From positions 1-6,564 of the forward strand of contig CALGNY010000115.1 of assembly GCA_937958375.1 (NCBI GenBank): DNA of 6,564 bases. The letters run 5' to 3'. Position numbers and translations under genes: made by a program. How positions within the stretch are numbered: the first letter of the stretch is position 1; every line of letters starts with the position of its first letter. Source of the stretch: an uncultured Bacillaceae bacterium (GTDB lineage Bacteria; Bacillota; Bacilli; Bacillales; Alkalibacillaceae). Of this stretch, positions 1-5,467 are shown piece by piece. The notes below the pieces were generated by a model. It worked only from the letters and a program-made list of their open reading frames with translations, was not told where the DNA came from and searched no databases.

Positions 1-186
1 GCCCCATCACAAGTTCGAGCAAATAAACTTCTTTTATTTCACCAAACTCAAGCCCCATCACGAGTTCGGGCAAATAAATTAGGTTTATTTCACCAAACTC
101 AAACTTCATGACAAGTTTGAGCAAATAAACATCCTTTATTTCACCAAATTAAAGAATCGTGACTAGGTTTATTCAACCAATCCAAA
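1..186. repeat. 51-bp tandem repeat array with conserved internal hairpin
   Basis: There are three complete 51-bp units (1-51, 52-102, 103-153) and a shortened, degenerate fourth (154 to about 186). By eye, units 1 and 2 match at 45 of 51 positions, and units 1 and 3 at 42 of 51. Every full unit contains AAATAAA and TTTATTT arms separated by exactly 5 nt; the arms are invariant while the loop differs in each copy. Read as minus-strand RNA, units 1 and 2 extend the stem beyond a 2x2 mismatch, with GAGUUUGG pairing to a UCGAACUU or CCGAACUC arm. The array reaches the window edge and may continue. It lies just downstream of the carboxypeptidase gene, whose stop codon falls in the degenerate fourth unit. 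No T-run follows the hairpins, so they are not typical terminators. The role is unknown. Confidence 0.85.
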
Positions 187-960
187 GTAAGTCTCAATCG
201 TCATGTTCTGTTCAGCGATTTCGGTTGCGACTTCTTCCCCGACATAACGTAAATGCCACGGTTCATAGTTATATCCGGTGATTTCGCTTTTGCCTTTTGG
301 ATAGCGGACCACGAAACCGTATTGGTGTGCATTTTCTTCGATCCATTGACCTTCCGGGGTCTCTTCAAATTCTTCGACCAATCGGAAGGCAATGGAAGCT
401 GTTGAGACATCCATGGCCAAACCGGTCTGGTGTTCGCTGTGACCCGGTTGTGCAGAATATTTGTTGGCGTATTCCTCTCCATTTTGCTCAACACTGTAGT
501 TGTATAAAAACTCCTGCGTCTCATATCGTCTGAAGCCTGATACGGCAACCAATTCAACACCAGCTTCTTCTGCTGCGGCAAATAGCTCTTCCAATGCCTC
601 GGCTGCGGGCAAACGAAGGTGTTTCCGTTCCTCGTTTACAGCTTGAAAAGGCACATTTGGGATCACTAAATCAGTTGGCTCATAACCTTCTGGCAGCATG
701 CGATCTTTATTGACGATCACAAGGGGGGAATCCGGATCCGCAACAACGGTGATGCCATCCTGATTTACTTCCCCTGCTACCGCTTTCGCCAATTCATCAT
801 TTTCTACTTGATTCAACGTTCCTCTTTCCGGCACTTTTTCTTTATTTTCTTGTTCACTATGTATCGTATCGTAAGTTGCTGTTGTTTTAGCATGGGTCTG
901 GCAGCCGGCCAAAACCAAGACAATTAAACTAAAAATGACAAGCTTATGTGAAAGTCTCAT
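169..960 (-). CDS. VanY-type D-alanyl-D-alanine carboxypeptidase lipoprotein (peptidase M15B)
   Basis: This 263-residue protein is predicted to be a membrane-anchored zinc carboxypeptidase that removes the terminal D-Ala from peptidoglycan stem peptides outside the cell. The N-terminus is a lipoprotein signal: basic residues, a hydrophobic stretch (8-17) and the lipobox LAGC with the lipidated Cys at 20. A low-complexity linker (about 21-65) precedes the catalytic domain (about 85-255). The M15 motifs are intact: SGFRR at 141-145, the zinc-binding SEHQTGLAMD at 175-184 (His177, Asp184), and EPWH at 233-236, giving the catalytic Glu233 and the third ligand His236. The ATG start has AAAGAGGG (967-974) 6 nt upstream. 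It stands alone behind a terminator and a possible promoter. No van resistance genes are adjacent, so a housekeeping wall role (VanY/DacB-like) is more likely than glycopeptide resistance. Confidence 0.92.
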   Translation of the reverse strand: MRLSHKLVIFSLIVLVLAGCQTHAKTTATYDTIHSEQENKEKVPERGTLNQVENDELAKAVAGEVNQDGITVVADPDSPLVIVNKDRMLPEGYEPTDLVIPNVPFQAVNEERKHLRLPAAEALEELFAAAEEAGVELVAVSGFRRYETQEFLYNYSVEQNGEEYANKYSAQPGHSEHQTGLAMDVSTASIAFRLVEEFEETPEGQWIEENAHQYGFVVRYPKGKSEITGYNYEPWHLRYVGEEVATEIAEQNMTIETYFGLVE

Positions 961-1001
961 GATGAACCCTCTTTACGTTTTCGTAATATTTTTGTAATCT
1001 C

Positions 1002-1010
1002 ATTGTAACA
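1002..1010 (-). promoter_or_regulatory. Possible extended -10 promoter for the carboxypeptidase gene
   Basis: The minus strand reads TGTTACAAT, an extended -10 element (TG-N-TACAAT) lying about 40 nt before the start codon and directly after the T-run of the preceding terminator. No good -35 hexamer lies 16-18 nt upstream, because that stretch is the terminator stem. This is inferred from sequence match only. Confidence 0.4.
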
Positions 1011-1038
1011 AAAAAGCCACCCAATAGGTAGCTTTTTT
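1010..1038. terminator. Bidirectional-looking intrinsic terminator after the IDEAL-domain gene
   Basis: The arms at 1010-1021 and 1027-1038 form a 12-bp stem with a single G-U wobble on a 5-nt loop. Six A and six T residues form the stem base, so a T-run follows on either strand. On the minus strand it begins 14 nt after the IDEAL-domain stop codon and separates that gene from the carboxypeptidase gene. Confidence 0.85.
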
Positions 1039-1052
1039 ACAAATCAATTGTA

Positions 1053-1301
1053 TTATTCATGAATAACGTATTCAGCGTACTGCTTACTTAAGTCATTGAA
1101 TGCTTCTATATCTTCCGTATCAATCGCAACATTGATCCGTTTTTCCAAGTGAGATTTGTTCCATTGATAAATGGCTTCGTCCAAAATTAGTCTCGCAGCT
1201 AATTTGATTTCGTATTTCATGTCTTTTCGTGCCTTCATCGGCATGTGACCATTAGAAAAATGCAATCTTGATAACTTATAAGAGGTATACTGTTTTTTCA
1301 T
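1053..1301 (-). CDS. Small IDEAL-domain protein
   Basis: This is an 82-residue soluble, charged protein without signal peptide or membrane segment. Residues about 33-76 match the IDEAL domain, with the signature LAARLILDEAIYQWNK at about 34-49 followed by a helix ending near LSKQYAEY (71-78). The domain is known from Bacillales proteins, including the C-terminus of the YpiB/UPF0302 family; no biochemical activity can be assigned. The N-terminal 30 residues are basic and not recognised. The ATG at 1301 has AAGGGGG (1308-1314) 7 nt upstream. A TTG at 1307 would add two residues and has AAAGGAG (1318-1324) 10 nt upstream. The ATG is preferred because the predicted transcription start lies at or within that AAAGGAG. 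The gene appears monocistronic, with its own promoter and terminator. Confidence 0.82.
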   Translation of the reverse strand: MKKQYTSYKLSRLHFSNGHMPMKARKDMKYEIKLAARLILDEAIYQWNKSHLEKRINVAIDTEDIEAFNDLSKQYAEYVIHE

Positions 1302-1330
1302 TCCCAAGCCCCCTTATCTCCTTTAATTTT

Positions 1331-1359
1331 ATTATCCTAAATTTATTACCAAATTGCAA
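1331..1359 (-). promoter_or_regulatory. Sigma-A type promoter of the IDEAL-domain gene
   Basis: On the minus strand, TTGCAA (1354-1359) and GATAAT (1331-1336) are separated by exactly 17 nt, close to the TTGACA/TATAAT consensus. The region is AT-rich. The predicted transcript would start near 1324 and give a short leader of about 23 nt before the ATG at 1301. Confidence 0.6.
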
Positions 1360-1383
1360 TAATTTTCTGACGATATCAATTTG

Positions 1384-1417
1384 AAAAAATTCCCTGGCAG
1401 GTTCGTGTGCCAGGGAA
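1384..1417 (-). terminator. Strong intrinsic terminator in the gene-poor interval
   Basis: A perfect 10-bp inverted repeat, TTCCCTGGCA and TGCCAGGGAA (1390-1399 and 1408-1417), encloses an 8-nt loop. On the minus strand six T residues follow (1389-1384). It lies upstream of the IDEAL-gene promoter and far downstream of the azlD terminator at 1743-1786, so it most likely ends a separate transcript made from the intervening DNA. Confidence 0.8.
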
Positions 1418-1660
1418 AACCATCTGTTTTGAGAGAGGTGTATTGGAACTTCGCTAGTCGCGAAGACTCATCTGGGTGTTTTTCATATGATTATCGATTC
1501 CCTGTTACTCAGGTGTCCGGTTTAAAATTTAGGAATTTACTTGTTTTATGATAGTATACGTAGGTTTCACTTGATGTTTCACGGTTTTAGTGTGTAATTT
1601 GTGCCCAAATAGCCAGCAATGATTCTTTTTTTAACTCCTTTCCTTAAATCTCTTTAATAA
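1384..1660 (-). other. Candidate small transcription unit (sRNA or decayed small gene) in a 490-bp interval
   Basis: The interval 1302-1793 holds no ordinary gene, but the minus strand carries the parts of a small unit: a sigma-B-like promoter (1664-1689), a perfect AAAGGAG Shine-Dalgarno (1635-1641) and the terminator at 1384-1417. Seven nt after the Shine-Dalgarno a frame opens with AAG at 1627 and runs 32 codons to TAA at 1529-1531, reading KNHCWLFGHKLH and onward. It has AAG where ATG, GTG or TTG should be. A 6-bp hairpin (CTTCGC/GCGAAG, 1449-1465) sits before the terminator. It could be a regulatory RNA of about 270 nt or a small gene that lost its start codon. I do not recognise the peptide or the RNA. 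Confidence 0.3.
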
Positions 1661-1663
1661 ATC

Positions 1664-1689
1664 CTTCCCCAGTTCTCAAAAAAGTAAAC
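1664..1689 (-). promoter_or_regulatory. Possible sigma-B-like promoter
   Basis: On the minus strand GTTTAC (1684-1689) and GGGAAG (1664-1669) are 14 nt apart, resembling the general-stress sigma-B consensus GTTTAA-N12-15-GGGTAT. The -10 match is imperfect at its last base. The placement, about 25 nt ahead of a perfect Shine-Dalgarno, makes it more plausible, but this is a motif match only. Confidence 0.3.
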
Positions 1690-1742
1690 GGTTTCTTAGA
1701 GAGAAATTTACCTACGCGGTTAAAACGGTTAATTTTTCGTAT

Positions 1743-1786
1743 AAGAAAAAACCTTTCACTTGAGCATCGTGCTCAAACGAAAGGTT
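1743..1786 (-). terminator. Intrinsic terminator of the azlCD operon
   Basis: The inverted repeat spans 1750-1786. As minus-strand RNA it forms a continuous 17-bp stem: AACCUUUC, two G-U wobbles, then UUGAGCA, closing on a 3-nt loop. A T-rich tail follows (1751-1743, with one C). It begins 7 nt after the azlD stop codon. Confidence 0.9.
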
Positions 1787-1793
1787 AGATCAA

Positions 1794-2087
1794 TCACATC
1801 GTCAATAAATAAACGGCAACGATCGCTCCGATTACGGAAAAAATGACATTCAGATTCAAGAGGGCAATGGCGGCCGCAACCAATCCACCCACAATTCCAA
1901 TCCATGGATCACTTTCGATGACAGTCATGACTCCCGGGAAAATCAACGCTCCTAATGCAGCAAATGGAATGGCATTCAACCATTTGTTCAACCATGGTTT
2001 TAAAGCGATTCGATCCATGATAAAAGCAGGAATGAATCGGGGTACCATCGTAACGATCGCCATTCCTACAATCGTAAGCATTGTCAT
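1794..2087 (-). CDS. azlD: AzlD-family small subunit of branched-chain amino acid exporter
   Basis: This 97-residue integral membrane protein is the small partner of AzlC. AzlC/AzlD (BrnF/BrnE) pairs export branched-chain amino acids and related compounds; in Bacillus subtilis overexpression gives azaleucine resistance. Nearly the whole chain is hydrophobic, with about four membrane segments (roughly 4-14, 37-54, 62-77, 79-96). The family signature TMVPRFIPAF is at 13-22 and the IPFAALGALIFPG region at 40-52. The length is normal for the family. The ATG at 2087 overlaps the azlC stop codon in ATGA, and AGGAGG (2095-2100), inside the end of azlC, lies 7 nt upstream, so the two are translationally coupled. 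A second Met at residue 3 is less well placed. Confidence 0.93.
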   Translation of the reverse strand: MTMLTIVGMAIVTMVPRFIPAFIMDRIALKPWLNKWLNAIPFAALGALIFPGVMTVIESDPWIGIVGGLVAAAIALLNLNVIFSVIGAIVAVYLLTM

Positions 2088-2815
2088 TCGATCGCCTCCT
2101 CTTTCATCAACGGAATGGCTGCCAAACTACCGAAGATTGTAGCCAAAACAATTGCCCACCCGGTATCCAGTCCTACTTTTCGACTGAAAAAGTAGTTCAA
2201 GATCATGGCTAAAATCGCAATCAATCCGAGGCGCCACTCTTTTTTGACGGAAGGTACAAGTAACCCGATGAACATGGCATACAAGGCGATTCCCATACTG
2301 TCGCTTAGTTGTGAAGGAACGACTTCACCCAGCAGGGCGCCGGCAAGACTTCCGAACACCCAAGACAAATAGGCAATCAAAATCAGAGCCAAATAAAAAA
2401 ACATACTATTCTCTTTTTTGGCTTGCTTTTTATGTAAAGCGGATACGGCAAAGGTTTCATCGGTCAAACCGAGGGATAAACCAAATTTCCATGGTAGCGA
2501 GTAGTGTTTGAATTGATTCATCAACGACATACTCATAATAAAATGCCTGAAATTCAACACAAAGGTTGCAACGACGATTTGTAAAAACAGTGCTCCTTGG
2601 GCAAACATGTTTGCTGCCATGAATTGAGCGGCACCGGCAAACACTAGGACACTCATCATGGTCGTTTCAAAAATCGTCAATCCGGACTGGCTGGCCAACA
2701 CACCGTATGCGATAGCAATCGGCATATAGCCCAGACAAATCGGTACACCGGCAATCGTTCCTTGTTTGAAGGCTGCTCCGATCGATTGCTCTTCTGGAAG
2801 TGCTTCTTCATTCAC
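2084..2815 (-). CDS. azlC: AzlC-family large subunit of branched-chain amino acid exporter
   Basis: This 243-residue polytopic membrane protein (about seven to eight segments) is the large subunit of an AzlCD/BrnFE exporter for branched-chain amino acids. Family landmarks are visible: GVPICLGYMPIAIAYGVLA (23-41), the VFAGAAQFMAANMF stretch (58-71), NFRHFIMSMSL (88-98) and TDETFAV (118-124). The length is normal. The start is GTG at 2815, with GAGGG (2823-2827) 7 nt upstream. An ATG 3 nt before it is followed at once by TGA in another frame and cannot be used. It follows the BtuF-like gene by 26 nt with no terminator, so all three are probably one transcript. The Lrp-type regulator AzlB found in the B. 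subtilis azl locus is not present here. Confidence 0.95.
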   Translation of the reverse strand: MNEEALPEEQSIGAAFKQGTIAGVPICLGYMPIAIAYGVLASQSGLTIFETTMMSVLVFAGAAQFMAANMFAQGALFLQIVVATFVLNFRHFIMSMSLMNQFKHYSLPWKFGLSLGLTDETFAVSALHKKQAKKENSMFFYLALILIAYLSWVFGSLAGALLGEVVPSQLSDSMGIALYAMFIGLLVPSVKKEWRLGLIAILAMILNYFFSRKVGLDTGWAIVLATIFGSLAAIPLMKEEAIE

Positions 2816-2841
2816 ATGATATCCCTCGCTTTATGTCTGAT

Positions 2842-3630
2842 TTATTGTGATGTTTCAAAAACGGTTGGGTGCAAAATTTTCGCTAACTTTTCGAGTCCTT
2901 CCATCAGTCGTGGGGACGGGCGGCAATATAAGTATTCCTCCAATACATGAATACGGTCCGTTTGAATTGCCTTCACTTGTTCGGCATGTTCACGTTTTTT
3001 GATGATGGCTGGATTCATTTTCTTTTCTTGTACACCAACCCAAACCATACAAATTTCATCTGGATTTTCCTCACGTACTTCTTCCCATTCCGTTTGGATA
3101 TTGGCATCTTCATACTTTGCAAACACATTTTCAGCCCCAGCCAACTCACTGATTTCGGTCAGCCAGTTTTTACGACCTGGTGTAAAAATCGGTTTGGGCC
3201 ACCATTCCCAGTAAATTCGTTTCTTCTTGGGAATCGTCGAGGCGATTTTCCGGTAAGATTCAATTTTTTCAACATAGTCTGTGTAAACTTGCTTAGCCTT
3301 CTCTTCATGCCCGGTCAATTTCCCGACCGTGAGAATATCTTGTCCGATTTCTTCTAAGGAATTGGGATCCAGAATGACATACGGCAAATTCTTCTCCTTC
3401 AATCCTTCGATATTTTTCTCCATACCCGGCACACTCAGTGAAGCAAGCACTAAATCAGGGTTCAGCCGTTCAACCGCATCCATATCAACAGATAGATCCC
3501 GACCGACTTTCGGAAGGTCATTCACTTCACTCGGCCAATCAGAATCATCATCAACACCGACAACTAGATCCATTAACCCCAAGTAGGCCATGATTTCTGT
3601 ATTGCTCGGACAGATTGAGACGATTCGCAC
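2842..3630 (-). CDS. BtuF-like cobalamin-binding protein without signal peptide
   Basis: This 262-residue protein has the two-lobe periplasmic-binding fold of the BtuF/FecB group (COG0614). The first lobe starts directly with MRIVSICPSNTEI (1-13), followed by VVGVDDDSDWP (23-33) and the NPDLVLASLS strand (58-66). After a long linking helix the second lobe has WEWWPKPIFTPGRKNWLTEI (141-160), AGAENVFA (164-171) and NPDEICMVW (189-197). The Trp-rich segment resembles cobalamin-binding members. There is no signal peptide or lipobox, and no permease or ATPase gene is nearby, so import is unproven and a cytoplasmic binding role is possible. The GTG start at 3630 has AGGAGG (3638-3643) 7 nt upstream. 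A longer reading from an ATG at 3696 would translate through a terminator and lacks a ribosome binding site. It is first gene of the azlCD unit; no riboswitch is visible. Confidence 0.82.
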   Translation of the reverse strand: MRIVSICPSNTEIMAYLGLMDLVVGVDDDSDWPSEVNDLPKVGRDLSVDMDAVERLNPDLVLASLSVPGMEKNIEGLKEKNLPYVILDPNSLEEIGQDILTVGKLTGHEEKAKQVYTDYVEKIESYRKIASTIPKKKRIYWEWWPKPIFTPGRKNWLTEISELAGAENVFAKYEDANIQTEWEEVREENPDEICMVWVGVQEKKMNPAIIKKREHAEQVKAIQTDRIHVLEEYLYCRPSPRLMEGLEKLAKILHPTVFETSQ

Positions 3631-3656
3631 GCAGCATCCTCCTCTTAAATGTGGGT

Positions 3657-3688
3657 AAAAGAAAAGACTGCTTTTCAACAGTCTTTTC
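3657..3688 (-). terminator. Intrinsic terminator of the spoVR-like/mcp operon
   Basis: GAAAAGACTG (3661-3670) and CAGTCTTTTC (3679-3688) form a perfect 10-bp stem on an 8-nt loop. On the minus strand the stem ends in TTTTC followed by TTTT (3660-3657). It begins 11 nt after the chemoreceptor stop codon, and its 3' end is about 26 nt before the BtuF-like start, which leaves little room for a separate promoter. Confidence 0.85.
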
Positions 3689-3699
3689 ATTTTCATCTA

Positions 3700-5454
3700 T
3701 TATAAATGAAACTTTCCTACTTTTCTATTCAATTCTTCTGCCAATTGATTCAATTCGCTGGCGACTTGTGTGATGCCCTCCATCGAATTGCTTGCTTCCT
3801 CAACGGATGCAGCTGTTTCTTCAATACCTGCAGCGGACTCTTCCGAAATGGATGCAATCTCTTCGGCCGACCGATTCATATCGACACTTTCATCGAGTAC
3901 GCCTTTTAGGTTTGCCGTAATCTCTTGGATTTGTCCGGCCATTTGCGAAATGGCTGCGTCGATTCCTTCAAAGGATTGCTGGGTCGAATGAATTTGTTTT
4001 GTCCCAACCGAAACTTCCTGATAACCTGTTTCCAATGCTTTTGATACGGCATCCGATTCAGTCTGGATTTCTGTGACGATTTGTGTAATGTCATTGACGG
4101 AATTTCCGACTTGTTCAGCAAGCTTCCGGACTTCATCCGCCACTACCGCAAATCCTCTTCCATGTTCCCCTGCACGGGCTGCTTCGATTGCAGCATTCAG
4201 TGCGAGTAAATTTGTCTGATCAGCAATATCTTTAATGACTTCCACTAAGGTTGAAATTTCGCCGGATTGTTTTGCCAACCCATTTACCTTAGTAACGGAA
4301 TCTTCGACGAGCGCATGAATCTGTTGCATCTGAGAAACGGAATCAGCCATTTTCTGCCGTCCCTCTGTGGACAAGTTCAAAACTTCTTCTGATGAAACAG
4401 TTATCTGTTGGCTGTTTTCATAGGAGTGATTCATTTTTTCAACAAGACTTTCGGTCAGCCCAGAAATTTGCGAAGCACTGCCGGCCTGCGTCTCTGCGCC
4501 GGATGACAATTCCTCCATCGTCGAAGCGATTTGTTCGCTCCCTTCGCGTAAGGACAGTGCTGCCCGATTCAGTTCTTGTGACTGAGTCGTAATAGAGCGA
4601 CCGGAGTGATTCACGTCATTGATAATATCATACAGGCTTGTTTTCATCTGATTAATGGAATCCGCCAAATTCGCGATCTCATCCCGGCTTTTGATTTTCA
4701 CATCATCCACTTGTAAATTCCCTTTGGCCACTTCATTGGCGACCATCTGTACAGAGGTAATGTTTCTGCGAATAATCCGGTTGGCTACCAATAAGAGCAC
4801 GATGGCAATGATGGCAGCAACCCCGATCCCGACTGCTAGTGCGACTTGCATGAGTTGAAACGATGAAGCCATTTCCCCTCTCGATTGTTCGTAATCGGCC
4901 ATGACGTTTTCTGTCAACTGGCTCAATAAATCGACTGCGTCCCGGCTGATGATGGCTGCTTTCGTTCTCGCAACAATTGCTTCATCTTCATTTCGCTCCT
5001 CCACACCATAGATGATTTCATCTTCAACGATCGTATTGATCTCATCGTTGATCGCCACAATTTCATTCAATAATTCTTCTTGCTCATTGTTTAGATGGGG
5101 ACGTACACTGCTCTCCATCTCCCCGAACGTTTGGTTTAATTCTTCATACTGCCGGACGTAATCATTTGTTTTGAAAGTAATATAGTCGCCGAGCAATCCA
5201 TCTTTCGCACGGAAAGCGGACTCCATGTTCCCAATGTCAATCGACACGGCTGTCTTCGTTTCTTGTGTATCCAAATTCGCTTCAGATTGAAAGGACAATA
5301 TGTACACAATGCCTGAGGCTAACACGAAAAATAACATGGATATGATGACGATCAGACCGTACTTACCTCCGAGTGACAAACCTCTTTTCTTCCTCGGTTG
5401 CTTGTCCTTCTTTTTTGCTTTCACGGCCTTTTTCTGCTTCTGAACTTTTTTCAC
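3700..5454 (-). CDS. Methyl-accepting chemotaxis protein (HAMP plus signalling domain)
   Basis: This 584-residue transmembrane chemoreceptor is expected to signal to CheA/CheW at the pole. Order: a basic cytoplasmic tail (1-30), TM1 (about 33-54), an extracellular sensor of about 145 residues predicted to be a helical bundle (55-200), TM2 (about 201-228), HAMP (about 225-280) and the long coiled-coil signalling domain to the C-terminus. The hairpin tip that contacts the kinase is clear: IADQTNLLALNAAIEAARAG (410-429) and HGRGFAVVADEVRKLAEQ (431-448). Glu/Gln-rich adaptation helices lie near 310-325 and 535-555. No C-terminal NWETF-type CheR tether is seen. The sensor resembles the four-helix-bundle class; its ligand cannot be told. 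The GTG start at 5454 has GGGGGAT (5459-5465) upstream. It follows the SpoVR-like gene by 13 nt. Confidence 0.95.
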   Translation of the reverse strand: MKKVQKQKKAVKAKKKDKQPRKKRGLSLGGKYGLIVIISMLFFVLASGIVYILSFQSEANLDTQETKTAVSIDIGNMESAFRAKDGLLGDYITFKTNDYVRQYEELNQTFGEMESSVRPHLNNEQEELLNEIVAINDEINTIVEDEIIYGVEERNEDEAIVARTKAAIISRDAVDLLSQLTENVMADYEQSRGEMASSFQLMQVALAVGIGVAAIIAIVLLLVANRIIRRNITSVQMVANEVAKGNLQVDDVKIKSRDEIANLADSINQMKTSLYDIINDVNHSGRSITTQSQELNRAALSLREGSEQIASTMEELSSGAETQAGSASQISGLTESLVEKMNHSYENSQQITVSSEEVLNLSTEGRQKMADSVSQMQQIHALVEDSVTKVNGLAKQSGEISTLVEVIKDIADQTNLLALNAAIEAARAGEHGRGFAVVADEVRKLAEQVGNSVNDITQIVTEIQTESDAVSKALETGYQEVSVGTKQIHSTQQSFEGIDAAISQMAGQIQEITANLKGVLDESVDMNRSAEEIASISEESAAGIEETAASVEEASNSMEGITQVASELNQLAEELNRKVGKFHL

Positions 5455-5467
5455 CGTTATCCCCCAT

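Noticed and set aside
1..111. Plus-strand repeat protein read through the 51-bp units (frame open from the left edge to TGA at 109-111)
   Set aside because: The 17-residue periodicity follows automatically from a 51-bp repeat; there is no start or ribosome binding site in view, and a second frame reads equally repetitive peptide.
1..153. CRISPR array
   Set aside because: The 51-bp units are directly adjacent with no unique spacers, so this is a tandem repeat and not a CRISPR.
201..581. Overlapping frames on both strands inside the carboxypeptidase gene
   Set aside because: They are antisense or out-of-frame shadows of a gene with intact catalytic motifs and have no recognisable domain.
169..960. 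Vancomycin-resistance gene vanY
   Set aside because: The catalytic family matches, but no vanR, vanS, vanH, vanA or vanX genes are adjacent; M15B lipoproteins are common housekeeping proteins in Bacillales.
1843..2142. Plus-strand frame of about 99 codons opposite azlD and azlC
   Set aside because: It is antisense to two well-supported membrane protein genes and its composition reflects their codons; no ribosome binding site was noted.
2947..3586. Several plus-strand frames opposite the BtuF-like gene
   Set aside because: They are shadows of the minus-strand gene, rich in Phe and Ser as expected from antisense reading, with no domain seen.
3631..3699. Cobalamin riboswitch ahead of the BtuF-like gene
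   Set aside because: The leader is far too short and is occupied by the terminator hairpin of the preceding gene; no B12-box sequence is seen.
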